In this document: positions 23,533 through 32,482 of the stretch, piece by piece
Layout of the letters: each line of letters opens with the position of its first letter
Numbering within the stretch: the stretch's first letter is position 1
Origin: Flavobacteriales bacterium
GTDB lineage: Bacteria > Bacteroidota > Bacteroidia > Flavobacteriales_F > PHOS-HE28
Length of the DNA: 64,000 bases
NCBI GenBank assembly: GCA_016705955.1
Contig: JADJKO010000010.1
Span: forward strand, 135,197-199,196
Direction: 5' to 3'
Program-made: the position numbers and the translations under genes
Notes under the pieces: model-generated
Databases searched by the model: none
Told to the model about the DNA's origin: nothing
What the model saw: only the letters and a program-made list of their open reading frames with translations

Positions 23533-24477
23533 TCAGATCCGATCCAGCACATAGGCCAGTTGCACCAAGGGCAGGTACATGAAGCTGGCGAACATCAAAC
23601 GACGAGCAGCGGGGATCTCTTTCTTGTTCCACAGCACCAAGGCTGGAACGAGCATGACCACGCCCATGATCAGCGCCACCGCCATGGCCCACGGGCCAAC
23701 GAGGCCGAAGACCCATGGCAGCATACCCGCCGGAATGAGGAAGAGGGTGTAGAGCAGGATCAGGAAGGCGCTACGGCCATCACGCCCACCGGCGGAAGGG
23801 AGCAACCGGTAACCCGCACGGGCATAGTCCTCATCCAACACCCAAGCGATGGCCCAGTAGTGGGGGAACTGCCACATGAACTGCATGGCGAAGAGCAGGC
23901 CGGCACCCAGGTCGAAATGGCCCGTTGCCGCCACGTAGCCCAGCATCGGAGGGAAGGCCCCTGGAAAAGCGCCAACGAAGACGGCCCATGATGAACGCTT
24001 CTTAAAGGGCGTGTACAACGCCACGTACATGAAGAGCGAGATGAAGCCCAGGATCCCGGTGAGTGGACCGAAGGTGGACCACAAGAGGAAGGTTCCCAAG
24101 CCACCCGCGATGAAAGCCGCCCATACCGCTTCCGATGTGGAGAGCGTACCGCGCACCAAAGGCCTTTCGGCCGTGCGGCGCATAAGGGTATCCTCCCGAA
24201 CTTCAAGCACCTGGTTCAAGGCATTCGAAGCGCCGGTGAGGATCGTGCCGGCGATGATCAGGATGACCATGGAGTTGAGGTCGAAGGCCCCCGCAGGGAT
24301 ACCGACCAGGTAACCGAACACCGCGCTGACCACCACCAAGGAAGCCAAGCGCAACTTGAAGAGGACGGCTACATCACGCAGCCGATGGCCGAACGTGCGA
24401 GTGGTGGAGTATGCTTCGGGACGTTCCAACAGGAGGAAGGGTGGTTCGGTGCGGGCGCCAAAAGTATTGTTCGCCAC
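23533..24477 (-). CDS. ctaB: Protoheme IX farnesyltransferase (heme O synthase)
   Basis: The 314-residue integral membrane protein belongs to the UbiA prenyltransferase family. It shows the polyprenyl-diphosphate binding motif in GASNALNQVLEVREDTLMRR followed by TAERPLVRG, and the second acidic motif in WVLDEDYARAGYRLLP. It farnesylates heme B to heme O, needed for heme A or O oxidases. No ATG is available near the family N-terminus, so GTG 24477 (MANNTFGARTEPPFLLLERP) is used. It starts ten bases after the upstream Wzi/RemB-like gene, which places an oxidase assembly operon directly behind polysaccharide genes on one strand. Confidence 0.95.
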   Translation of the reverse strand: MANNTFGARTEPPFLLLERPEAYSTTRTFGHRLRDVAVLFKLRLASLVVVSAVFGYLVGIPAGAFDLNSMVILIIAGTILTGASNALNQVLEVREDTLMRRTAERPLVRGTLSTSEAVWAAFIAGGLGTFLLWSTFGPLTGILGFISLFMYVALYTPFKKRSSWAVFVGAFPGAFPPMLGYVAATGHFDLGAGLLFAMQFMWQFPHYWAIAWVLDEDYARAGYRLLPSAGGRDGRSAFLILLYTLFLIPAGMLPWVFGLVGPWAMAVALIMGVVMLVPALVLWNKKEIPAARRLMFASFMYLPLVQLAYVLDRI

Positions 24478-24487
24478 CGGATCGGGA

Positions 24488-26080
24488 TCAATTCAACACA
24501 TAACGCACTTCCTGTTCCGGGTGCCGCTCACGGAAATGGCAGACCAGTCCTAGGCGGAACACATGCGCCAATTGTGGATCCCCTTCACCTGTCCGTTGCC
24601 GGAATAGATAGGAGGCTTCGATCCGCGTGCCCGTGTTCGCATCCAGCAGGTAACCGGTCCTCAGTTCGCCGTGGAAGAGCGAATAGCCCACCGCGTTCCC
24701 GATCCGGTACCCGAAGTCACGGTGCCCGCTCGCGCTCCCCAACCGGTCATCCTCCGGGCGGAAGATGTTGTTGCCGTTGCTGAAGGTGGTATCGGAGCCG
24801 AGCCAAGCGGTGCTTGTGCGTATGCTGTGCAGCCATCGCCCATGCGACCATTCCACCTGCCCGATCAACTCCTGGAAATTGGATCCGTAGGGGTGCGCCA
24901 ATGGCTGCCCCATGTGCGCGTAGTTCTGGCGCGTATCGCTGTGGGTGTACATGAAGGGCCGCACCAGGTTCCATTCCAACCGCAACTGAAGACCCGGCAC
25001 CTTGAACGCATCGCGTGCCACCACTCCCAATTGGGCAGCTTGTTTGTTGCCGTACCAACCATTGCCCGCCCGCACTTCCTTCATAAGGAATTCATCCAGC
25101 ATCACCTGTGAGTAGATGAGCGTGTGCTTTCCGACGCGCACATTCAGCGCCCCCCCGATCAACGCGTTGTCCGGCGATCCGATGCTGTATTCCACGGGGC
25201 GGTAGAAGATGATCGGGTTCAGATAGTTCATGTCGAAGCCCCGAGGGAAGAGCGAGTCGCCCTGGCTCCAGACCACGGCTTCGAACAGGGCCACATTCAA
25301 TCGCTTGCTTGCGTTCCACGAGAGGTAATGCATGCTCGTGTACTTCCGGTTGAAGTCGGCCGGGTTCCCATCCGCTCCCCGGATGTCATTCATCACGGTG
25401 AACAGGTTCACGTATTTGATGTGCCAGACCGTGGTGGTGATCTTGAGGAACGGATAGCTCGTGGCCTCATCACTCAACAGCAACGATCGGTAACCCTCGC
25501 CAAAGAAGTTCTTGCCGCGACCCAAAGTGAAGTTGAAGTACTTGCCGGGGTCCCAACTCACGTAAGCGTTCCAATCATAATGCGTGTAGTTCGGCGCATC
25601 ACCATACGCATAGCCTTCACCTGCGCTCATTTGTGTGGCACGGGCCAGCGTATCCAAGTAGGTCGGGAAGCGTTCGTTCCAGACCTGTCCGTCCAGATGG
25701 AAGGTGAGCTTCGCACCGATGTCGCGCTCGGCCCATACCCCCCCACCGACGCGATGACCGATGTAGCTCGATGACGTATCCGATGAGTAGATGGCCTGTG
25801 CATCCACCAGCGGGCCCCACCTGAAGGCGCGACCGTTGCGCACACCAGCCCACTTGTCCAGGGCCGCCAACGCGGACGGAAGCCGCAGTGTATCCTTGGG
25901 ATCGAGTGCCAGGATCTCGCTGGAACGATAAGGCCTGATGGCCGTGTGGATCGTGGATCCCGTGCGATACATGAGCGCACTGAAGGGCCGCTCCACCTCG
26001 CGGCTCAACGGCATCCAGCCCGTTTGTGGGAACACCTGTGCCACCACCAACGTGGCGACACCGACCAACACCTTCCTCAT
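24488..26080 (-). CDS. Wzi/RemB-like outer-membrane barrel protein, copy 1
   Basis: The 530-residue protein starts with a short signal peptide (MRKVLVGVATLVVAQVFPQ) and continues as an outer-membrane barrel. The block NFTLGRGKNFFGEGYRSLLL then SDEATSYPF is shared, with changes, with copy 2 at 27211-28785 (NIQLGHGKHFVGHGYRSVLL then SDNAINSPY). It matches the capsule-assembly Wzi family, which in flavobacteria includes the gliding protein RemB. ATG 26080 overlaps the WecA-like gene by ATGA; the longer open frame to 26599 lies inside that gene. Wzi binds capsule at the cell surface; the role here is inferred from family and neighbours. Confidence 0.8.
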   Translation of the reverse strand: MRKVLVGVATLVVAQVFPQTGWMPLSREVERPFSALMYRTGSTIHTAIRPYRSSEILALDPKDTLRLPSALAALDKWAGVRNGRAFRWGPLVDAQAIYSSDTSSSYIGHRVGGGVWAERDIGAKLTFHLDGQVWNERFPTYLDTLARATQMSAGEGYAYGDAPNYTHYDWNAYVSWDPGKYFNFTLGRGKNFFGEGYRSLLLSDEATSYPFLKITTTVWHIKYVNLFTVMNDIRGADGNPADFNRKYTSMHYLSWNASKRLNVALFEAVVWSQGDSLFPRGFDMNYLNPIIFYRPVEYSIGSPDNALIGGALNVRVGKHTLIYSQVMLDEFLMKEVRAGNGWYGNKQAAQLGVVARDAFKVPGLQLRLEWNLVRPFMYTHSDTRQNYAHMGQPLAHPYGSNFQELIGQVEWSHGRWLHSIRTSTAWLGSDTTFSNGNNIFRPEDDRLGSASGHRDFGYRIGNAVGYSLFHGELRTGYLLDANTGTRIEASYLFRQRTGEGDPQLAHVFRLGLVCHFRERHPEQEVRYVLN

Positions 26081-27192
26081 GCCTTGTTGGACTTGGGCCA
26101 GACGAAGGGCAGCATGGCCAGCACGAAAGCGGAAGTACCCATCACCATCAACCCGACGTTGGGTTGCCACTTCCGGGTGATCATGCTCAGGGCGATCACG
26201 ACGATCACGTAAACGTAGATGGCGAGGGTGGTGCCCCGATGGCCCAAGCCAAGCAATAGCAACCGGTGGTGGATGTGATTGCGATCGGCGGTGAAGGGTG
26301 AAGTACCCTTGCTCATGCGGATCACGAACACGCGCAGGGTATCCACGAGCGGGTAGGCGAGCACGGCCATGGCGAAGATCGGTGGGGAGAGCTGCTGTAG
26401 TTGGAGTGGCAGGCGCGAGGTGTCGTGATCCACCACGCGCATGGCCAACACCGCCAGAATGGCCCCGATGATCAGCGAACCACTGTCGCCCATGAAGATC
26501 CGGGCCGGATGCACATTGAACACCAGGAAGCCAGCAAGTGCTCCGGCCAGCACCAAAGCGAGGAATGAATGCGTGACATCCCCGGCCAGGTAAAGCCATG
26601 TGCCGTACGCCATCGCGGCGATGAAGCCCACACCCCCGGCCAATCCATCCACACCATCGATCAGGTTCACCGCATTCACCAGGACCACATAAACGAACAA
26701 GGAAAAGGCGATACTGACCGGCGCGGGTAGGTCATAGATACCGAAGAGCCCATGCATATCGGTGATCCGGATACCGGCCATGATCACCAGGATGTACCCG
26801 ACGACCATGTGCCCGACCAACTTCTTCACCGGCGAGAAACCGATGATATCATCCTTCACCCCGATGAAGAAGAGCAGCACCATGGCCGCGATGATGTACT
26901 TGAAATCGCGGTAGGCGGCACCCATGCCCTGATACAGGGAACGCAAGCCCTCGTCCGGCATGCCGATCAAGCGCCCTTCCGGGAACCAGAGCGCGTAGGA
27001 GAAAATGATCGCCGCGAAGATGATGATGCCGCCGATCGTAGGAACACTGCTCTGGTGGAGCTTGCGTTCCTCGGAGGGTTCATCGACCAAGTGCTTCATC
27101 CGCGCCACCTTGATCAGGGACGGCATGGTGAGCAGCACGACGAGGAAGGCCGTCCCGAAACCGAAGAGGAGGATGTAACCGTGTTCTTTCAC
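26077..27192 (-). CDS. Undecaprenyl-phosphate sugar-1-phosphate transferase (WecA/MraY family)
   Basis: The 371-residue protein has about ten membrane segments and the family motifs: RKLHQSSVPTIGG near residue 43, the catalytic loop NAVNLIDGVDGLAGGVGF near residue 155, FMGDSGS near residue 225, and the C-terminal DRNHIHHRLLLLGLGHR loop near residue 295 that distinguishes WecA-type enzymes from MraY. It would start a surface polysaccharide by moving an N-acetylhexosamine phosphate to undecaprenyl phosphate at the inner membrane. It lies between two Wzi/RemB-like genes and downstream of GDP-fucose genes, consistent with an exopolysaccharide or O-antigen pathway. Confidence 0.93.
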   Translation of the reverse strand: MKEHGYILLFGFGTAFLVVLLTMPSLIKVARMKHLVDEPSEERKLHQSSVPTIGGIIIFAAIIFSYALWFPEGRLIGMPDEGLRSLYQGMGAAYRDFKYIIAAMVLLFFIGVKDDIIGFSPVKKLVGHMVVGYILVIMAGIRITDMHGLFGIYDLPAPVSIAFSLFVYVVLVNAVNLIDGVDGLAGGVGFIAAMAYGTWLYLAGDVTHSFLALVLAGALAGFLVFNVHPARIFMGDSGSLIIGAILAVLAMRVVDHDTSRLPLQLQQLSPPIFAMAVLAYPLVDTLRVFVIRMSKGTSPFTADRNHIHHRLLLLGLGHRGTTLAIYVYVIVVIALSMITRKWQPNVGLMVMGTSAFVLAMLPFVWPKSNKA

Positions 27193-27210
27193 GTGCTGGG
27201 GAAGACCCGA

Positions 27211-28785
27211 TCAAAGATCGTAATACCGGTTGAAGAGATTGGTGCGCACGGCGATATAGATGTATGTGCTCTGGACGATGTCCGGCGAACCCGGCTGATC
27301 ACGACGCCACATGCCTGCCACGATACGCAGGTTCGTGTTCGGGTTGACCAGGTAGGAGGCGTTCAGGTCCAAGTACGTAAGCGTACGATGCACCGGGCCA
27401 TCGGGCGAAGGGAGGTCCACGTCCGGCCGGTCGAGGTCCGTGCCGTTGTTGAAGACCGTTGATGTATCCCGTTCCAAGGCAGCCAGGTTCACCTTCCCTT
27501 GGAACCAGAAACGCTTCACGCCGAGATCCACAATGGCGACGAATTCCCCGAAGGAGGTCCCCAACGGATGCGCCAGCGGGTACCCACCGTGCATGTACGC
27601 TTGCCGCACGGGGGAGTTCATGTACATGAAAGGCGATGCGGCATTGTATTCCACTTGCACATGCAGGTCCTTGCGCAGCACATCGAAGGCACGCGCACCG
27701 GCCTGCCACGCAAAACGGCCCGGGCCATCGGTGGCGAACTGGCCGTAGACATAAGCCTTGTCCGTGAGCTTCACGCGCAGGTCCGTGCCCACTAGGCATT
27801 TGGTCCCGTTCCCGAAGCCATAGCGTAGGGTGTTCAGGCCGATGACCGGGTTCAATTCCATCGCATCGAACGCCTGCTGCCTGTCCTGGTCCAAGTTCCG
27901 GAACAGGGTCGCCTCGAACAACCCGACCTGCGCTCGGCCAAGATCCAAGGACAGGTGATGGAAGCGAGCGCGCGTCCAGTAGAAGAGGTTCTCGCTGCTC
28001 TCTCCGGAAGCGATCCGATCATCCCGCGTAACACCATGCATCAACTTGGTATGCCAGGTGGAATACTGCCACTTCCTGTTCGGAGCCAGGACGCTGAACT
28101 CGAGGTACGGCGAGTTGATCGCGTTATCGCTGAGCAGCACGCTGCGGTAACCATGCCCCACGAAGTGCTTGCCGTGGCCGAGCTGGATGTTCAACCACTT
28201 CACGGGTGAATAGCTCACGTTGCCTTGCGACCAACCGTAATCCAACTGGGTCTCGTTCTTGATCTTCACACGTCCCTGTCCCGGCAGGACTTCCGTGCGC
28301 AGCACGCGTTGGTAGAGATACTGCGGCACATGCCCTTGGTTCTCATGGAACATGGTCTGGAAGGACACCTTCGGGCCGATATCCCCGCGTACCCAGAATC
28401 CGCGCGTGTTGAAGGAGAGCAGGGTGGTGTCCGCGTACGCGCTCGTATTGCCTTCATCCCGACCGTACTCCTGGTGGAAGAGCGGATCCACGGTGAGGCG
28501 GAAGTCACCCTCATTCACAATGAGCAAGTGCTCCTTGAAGAGCTTCTCCGTGACCACATAGTAGTACTTCGAGCTATCCACGCGATAGCCCATCACATTG
28601 GTAAGGTCGGCACGGCTCTCGATCAGCGGTTTGAGGCCGGAGTGGATCCGCGCATCAAGCTTCGCGGCGTTGCGCTCCACGTCGATGTAGATATCGCGCT
28701 GCAACGGCACATCGTTCTGCTGGGCGAATGCCGAATGCAGATCGATGATCGAAAAAAGAGCCAGAAGAACGCGATAGCGGCACAT
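27211..28785 (-). CDS. Wzi/RemB-like outer-membrane barrel protein, copy 2
   Basis: The 524-residue protein starts at ATG 28785 with a signal peptide (MCRYRVLLALFSIIDLHSAF, then AQ). The first 100 residues are unlike copy 1; after that both share the order 'GHGKHFVGHGYRS', 'LNPVIGLNTLRYGFG', 'SPFMYMNSPVRQAYMH' (copy 1: PFMYTHSDTRQNYAHMG) and 'YPLAHPLGTSFGEF' (copy 1: QPLAHPYGSNFQEL). This supports a duplicated gene. It belongs to the capsule-assembly Wzi/RemB-like group. It is followed 18 bases later by the WecA-like gene and preceded by fcl with a 94-base gap. The open frame upstream to 28986 overlaps fcl and is not signal-like. Confidence 0.8.
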   Translation of the reverse strand: MCRYRVLLALFSIIDLHSAFAQQNDVPLQRDIYIDVERNAAKLDARIHSGLKPLIESRADLTNVMGYRVDSSKYYYVVTEKLFKEHLLIVNEGDFRLTVDPLFHQEYGRDEGNTSAYADTTLLSFNTRGFWVRGDIGPKVSFQTMFHENQGHVPQYLYQRVLRTEVLPGQGRVKIKNETQLDYGWSQGNVSYSPVKWLNIQLGHGKHFVGHGYRSVLLSDNAINSPYLEFSVLAPNRKWQYSTWHTKLMHGVTRDDRIASGESSENLFYWTRARFHHLSLDLGRAQVGLFEATLFRNLDQDRQQAFDAMELNPVIGLNTLRYGFGNGTKCLVGTDLRVKLTDKAYVYGQFATDGPGRFAWQAGARAFDVLRKDLHVQVEYNAASPFMYMNSPVRQAYMHGGYPLAHPLGTSFGEFVAIVDLGVKRFWFQGKVNLAALERDTSTVFNNGTDLDRPDVDLPSPDGPVHRTLTYLDLNASYLVNPNTNLRIVAGMWRRDQPGSPDIVQSTYIYIAVRTNLFNRYYDL

Positions 28786-28879
28786 GTGCGGAAACCGGCG
28801 GGAAGGTAGGTGGAGCGCACCAAGCCGATGATCGCGGTCGGCGGCTTTCGACGAGTGCCTACCGAAAAAGGCAGAGCAC

Positions 28880-29818
28880 TCAGGCCTTCGCCAATTCGCT
28901 CTTCGCGAACTCGCTGTACACCGCAGCGATCCCTTCGCGCAAACCGATGCGGTGCTTCCAACCCAGATTGTGCAAGCGTGACACATCCATGAGGTTGCGC
29001 GGGGTGCCGTCCGGTTTGTCGGTGTTCCACTTCAGTTCACCCGTGTACCCCACGATCTCCTTGATCATCTCCGCGAGCGCCTTGATGGTGAGGTCCTCGC
29101 CCGTACCGATATTCACGAACATCTCCTCATCATAGTTCTGCAAGAGGAAGAAGCAGGCGTCGGCGAGATCGTCCACGTGGAGAAATTCTCGCATGGGTGA
29201 GCCGGTGCCCCACACCTCCACCTGAGCTGCTCCGGAGATCTTCGCCGTGTGGAACTTGCGGATCAGTGCAGGCAGCACGTGACTGTTGTTCAGGTCGTAG
29301 TTATCGTTGGGCCCATAGAGATTGGTGGGCATGGCGCTGATGAAGTTCGCGCCGTACTGCCGGCGGTAGCTCTCCGCCAATTTGATCCCAGCGATCTTGG
29401 CGATGGCATAAGGCTCGTTGGTCTGCTCCAGCAGGCCGGTGAGCAGGCTTTCCTCCTTCAACGGTTGCGGCGCCAGCTTCGGATAGATACAGGACGAGCC
29501 GAGGAAGAGCAGCTTCTTCACTCCGTTTTCATAAGCGGAGTGGATCACGTTGCTTTCGATCATCAGGTTCTCGTACAGGAACTGTGCGCGATAGACATTG
29601 TTGGCGTGGATGCCACCCACCTTGGCTGCGGCCAACACGACCACATCAGGCTTCTCGCTCTTGAAGAAGTCGCGAACGGCAACTTGTTCCTTCAGGTCGA
29701 GTTCCTTGCTGGTGCGTGTGATGATGTTCGTGAAGCCATCCTTCTGCAAACGGCGCACGATGGCCGAGCCCACCATGCCGCGGTGGCCTGCGATGTAGAT
29801 CTTGTCTTGTTTGATCAT
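28880..29818 (-). CDS. fcl: GDP-L-fucose synthase
   Basis: The 312-residue protein is an SDR-type epimerase-reductase. It has the NAD(P)-binding motif AGHRGMVGSAIVRRL near the N-terminus, the substrate-binding signature LFLGSSCIYPKLAPQPLKEE, the catalytic YAIAKIAGIKL (Tyr-x-x-x-Lys, near residue 136), and NLYGPNDNYD. It converts GDP-4-keto-6-deoxymannose, the product of the neighbouring GDP-mannose dehydratase, into GDP-fucose. Length and motifs are complete. The 96-base spacer to gmd contains a heptamer repeat. Confidence 0.97.
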   Translation of the reverse strand: MIKQDKIYIAGHRGMVGSAIVRRLQKDGFTNIITRTSKELDLKEQVAVRDFFKSEKPDVVVLAAAKVGGIHANNVYRAQFLYENLMIESNVIHSAYENGVKKLLFLGSSCIYPKLAPQPLKEESLLTGLLEQTNEPYAIAKIAGIKLAESYRRQYGANFISAMPTNLYGPNDNYDLNNSHVLPALIRKFHTAKISGAAQVEVWGTGSPMREFLHVDDLADACFFLLQNYDEEMFVNIGTGEDLTIKALAEMIKEIVGYTGELKWNTDKPDGTPRNLMDVSRLHNLGWKHRIGLREGIAAVYSEFAKSELAKA

Positions 29819-29835
29819 AGGGGTTGCGGGTTGGC

Positions 29836-29911
29836 GTGTTACGTGTTACGTGTTACGTGTTACGTGTTCGCGGGGGGCCAACGCGCAACACGTAACACGC
29901 TAACACGTAAC
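29836..29911. repeat. Heptamer tandem repeat with inverted copies between gmd and fcl
   Basis: gtgttac occurs four times head to tail (29836-29863), followed by a partial fifth copy. After about 18 bases the reverse-complement forms (aacacgtaacacgc, taacacgtaac) follow at 29886-29911. The two sides could pair into a long hairpin in the fcl leader RNA or in single-stranded DNA. Confidence 0.85.
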
Positions 29912-29914
29912 GAT

Positions 29915-31033
29915 CTATTCCTGTTCGTGCAGGATCTTGTGTCCGCCCTTCTTCAGGTACACATCGCGCTTGAAGAGTTCCACGTCGCTGGCCACCATTT
30001 CCTTCACCAGCGCCTTCAGGTCGTACTTGTGTTTCCAACCCAGCACGCGTTGCGCCTTGCGCGGATCGCCTTCCAAGTGGTCCACTTCCGCCGGGCGGTA
30101 GTAGCGCTTGTCGATGGCAACGAGCGTCTTGCCGGTCTTCTTGTCGATGCCCTTCTCGTTGGCACCCTTGCCTTTCCACTCGAGCTTGATACCGACCTCG
30201 GCGAAGGCCAGATCGATGAAGTGGCGCACGGTGTAGGTCTTTCCGGTCGCGAGCACGAAGTCATCAGGCTTCTTCGCCTGGAGCATGAGCCACATGCCTT
30301 CCACATAATCCTTGGCGTGCCCCCAATCCCGCTTGGCGTCGAGGTTACCGAGGTAAAGGGTCTGCTGCAGGCCGAGCTTGATCTTGGCCACGGCACGCGT
30401 GATCTTACGCGTCACGAACGTCTCCCCGCGCAATGGACTCTCGTGGTTGAAGAGAATACCGTTGCACGCGAACATGTTGTAGCTCTCGCGGTAGTTCTTG
30501 GTGATCCAGAAGCCGTAGAGCTTGGCCACGCCATAGGGGCTCTTCGGATAGAACGGGGTCTCCTCGTTCTGGGCGTGCGGCAACACGCCGCCATACAATT
30601 CACTGGTGCTCGCTTGGTAGAAGCGTGTTTTCTTCTCCAAGCCGAGGATCCGGATCGCTTCCAGGAAACGCAAGGTGCCGATGCCATCAGCATTCGCTGT
30701 GTACTCCGGCAATTCGAAGCTCACGGCCACATGGCTCATCGCGGCCAGGTTGTAGATCTCGTCGGGCTGGATCTCCTTCACCAGCCGGAGGCAATTGACG
30801 CTGTCGGTAAGGTCGCCGTAGTGCAGGTGGAAGGGACGGCCCTTCTCATGCATGTCGTGATAGAGGTGATCGATGCGATCGGTGTTGAACAACGAACTGC
30901 GGCGTTTGACGCCATGCACTTCGTAGCCCTTGTTCAGCAGCAATTCGCTGAGGTAGGCACCATCCTGCCCGGTGACACCGGTGATCAACGCGACCTTCCG
31001 CTTTTTGCTCTTCGCTGTTCCCTTCTTCGCCAT
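29915..31033 (-). CDS. gmd: GDP-mannose 4,6-dehydratase
   Basis: The 372-residue SDR protein has the NADP-binding motif ITGVTGQDGAYLSELLLNKG, the substrate signature KRRSSLFNTDRIDHLY, the catalytic triad with YQASTSELYGG and PYGVAKLYGFWITKNYRE, and NHESPLRGETFVTRKI. It dehydrates GDP-mannose to GDP-4-keto-6-deoxymannose, the first step to GDP-fucose. The N-terminal run KKGTAKSKKRKVA is basic. It forms a two-step pathway with the following fcl gene. cysQ lies 16 bases upstream in the same direction. Confidence 0.97.
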   Translation of the reverse strand: MAKKGTAKSKKRKVALITGVTGQDGAYLSELLLNKGYEVHGVKRRSSLFNTDRIDHLYHDMHEKGRPFHLHYGDLTDSVNCLRLVKEIQPDEIYNLAAMSHVAVSFELPEYTANADGIGTLRFLEAIRILGLEKKTRFYQASTSELYGGVLPHAQNEETPFYPKSPYGVAKLYGFWITKNYRESYNMFACNGILFNHESPLRGETFVTRKITRAVAKIKLGLQQTLYLGNLDAKRDWGHAKDYVEGMWLMLQAKKPDDFVLATGKTYTVRHFIDLAFAEVGIKLEWKGKGANEKGIDKKTGKTLVAIDKRYYRPAEVDHLEGDPRKAQRVLGWKHKYDLKALVKEMVASDVELFKRDVYLKKGGHKILHEQE

Positions 31034-31049
31034 GTTCGTATGATTCTTC

Positions 31050-31883
31050 TTAATGGACGATGAACCAGTTGTTCACCAATTCGTTCTTGTTGTAGCGCAT
31101 GGGTGCACCGGTGGTGATGTCGATCAAGCGCATACCGGACTCGTTCACAATGGCGTGGCCTGCTGCGGTGTCCCACTCCATGGTGGGCGCATAACGTGGA
31201 TAGGCATCGGCGGCTCCTTCCGCGACCAAGCAGATCTTCAGCGCGCTGCCCATACTGGTCAACGCCACCTCGCCGTGCTCGGCTTCCATCTTCCGGATGT
31301 AGGCCTCGGTCTCCGGGCTGGGATGCGAACGACTGGCCACGACAGTGTACATCGTTCGGTCGTGTTTCAGCGGGAGTCGTTCGCTCATGGAGGCCCGCTC
31401 ATACGCATCGGTCGCAAGGTGGGTTCCGGCTTCTTGAAGTCGGTATGCGCCACCGCCCTGCCACGCGAAGTAGAGCGTGTCCTTCACCGGGACATACAAC
31501 ACGCCAGCGATCGGTCGAGCCATGCCGAGGGGACCAGCCGGTAAGGCATCACGCTCCATGAGTGCGATGTTCACCGTGAACTCCCCGTTGCGCTTGATGA
31601 ATTCCTTCGTGCCATCCAGGGGGTCGACCAACCAGTAGCGTTGCCAGCCCTGTCGCTCGGCTAGTGAAAGGGTCTTTCCCTCTTCACTCAACACCGGTAG
31701 ACCTGTGCTTTCGAGAATGGAAACGATGACTCTGTGCGCGCGCTTATCAGCTTCTGTGAGCGGACTCCTATCCGCTTTTTGTTCAGCGGAGAAGTCGGTG
31801 CCATAGACGGCCAGGATCTCCCGCCCGGCAGCGAAGGCGGCTTTGATCGCCACCTCCACCGATCCGGCTAGTTCATTTTGCAT
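31050..31883 (-). CDS. cysQ: 3'(2'),5'-bisphosphate nucleotidase CysQ
   Basis: The 277-residue protein is an inositol-monophosphatase-fold enzyme. The metal sites are visible: LPVLSEEGK (Glu), WLVDPLDGTKEFIKRNGEFT (Asp-Pro-x-Asp-Gly-Thr) and EWDTAAGHAIVNESG (Trp-Asp). It removes the 3'-phosphate from PAP made during sulfate assimilation or sulfation and thereby relieves PAP toxicity. ATG 31883 starts MQNELAGSVEVAIKAAFAAG. It is the first gene of the polysaccharide run. Confidence 0.95.
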   Translation of the reverse strand: MQNELAGSVEVAIKAAFAAGREILAVYGTDFSAEQKADRSPLTEADKRAHRVIVSILESTGLPVLSEEGKTLSLAERQGWQRYWLVDPLDGTKEFIKRNGEFTVNIALMERDALPAGPLGMARPIAGVLYVPVKDTLYFAWQGGGAYRLQEAGTHLATDAYERASMSERLPLKHDRTMYTVVASRSHPSPETEAYIRKMEAEHGEVALTSMGSALKICLVAEGAADAYPRYAPTMEWDTAAGHAIVNESGMRLIDITTGAPMRYNKNELVNNWFIVH

Positions 31884-31969
31884 GCGCGCAAATGTACCCG
31901 CGCGTTAGAGCACAGGCCACCACAGCGTTCTCTTCCGAGAAACGCGGGCTGTTGACGGGGTGCCTCGGA

Positions 31970-32125
31970 CTACTTCTTGTTGCCCAGGATCTTGAACATA
32001 CCCGTGTTGCACACGGAGCACGTCCCCTTCATGGCCTTGCGGCCGTTGGCCATCTCCACCTCCTTGGCATCCTTCATATCGCGCTTCGACTTGCACTTCA
32101 CGCAGTAACCTTCTACAGCTGGCAT
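31970..32125 (-). CDS. DUF5679-type zinc-ribbon protein
   Basis: The 51-residue protein (MPAVEGYCVKCKSKRDMKDA and so on) has two CxxC pairs, CVKC near residue 8 and CSVC near residue 36, with a conserved KGTCSVCNTGMFKILG end. This matches the small zinc-ribbon family DUF5679, common in Bacteroidota and Actinobacteria. Function is unknown. ATG 32125 gives the family length; the frame stays open to 32242 but that part is not conserved-looking. Confidence 0.85.
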   Translation of the reverse strand: MPAVEGYCVKCKSKRDMKDAKEVEMANGRKAMKGTCSVCNTGMFKILGNKK

Positions 32126-32482
32126 GGTGTTCGGTTTTAGTTCAACGTTGTGGCAAGGTACCCGCCTGAGCACAACGGCGTTCCCGGATGCCAAACGGGT
32201 TATCAACAGTCCTTGCGCCTTGTTCCGCCTTGGATCGGACACCGACCATGACGCTCCCGCCTGAACGGTGCCCTTCCGGGATGGTGGTCATAACCTTTCG
32301 CCCAAGCACTTACGTGCTGGGGCATCGCCCTGATCCGCGCGCGAAGTTCTTCCTTCAACCCTGTGTTCCATGTTCCGGATACTGGTTGAAATTATCCGGT
32401 CACCGGACTCCCGGATCCGAGTTCCCACTTCTACAGCGATGACGTTCATGTGTGGGCAGGGGCCATGATGCGACCCTGGAGT
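32126..32482. other. Intergenic region, no gene recognised
   Basis: These 357 bases separate the zinc-ribbon gene from the small regulatory-like domain gene. Frames on both strands are short, and none shows a signal peptide, known motif or good start. The part next to 32125 should contain the promoter of the zinc-ribbon gene, but no convincing TTTG/TAnnTTTG pair was found. Confidence 0.5.

Noticed and set aside
29249..31063. 604-codon plus-strand frame opposite gmd and fcl
   Set aside because: Both minus-strand genes are complete known enzymes; the plus frame even runs through the intergenic heptamer repeat.
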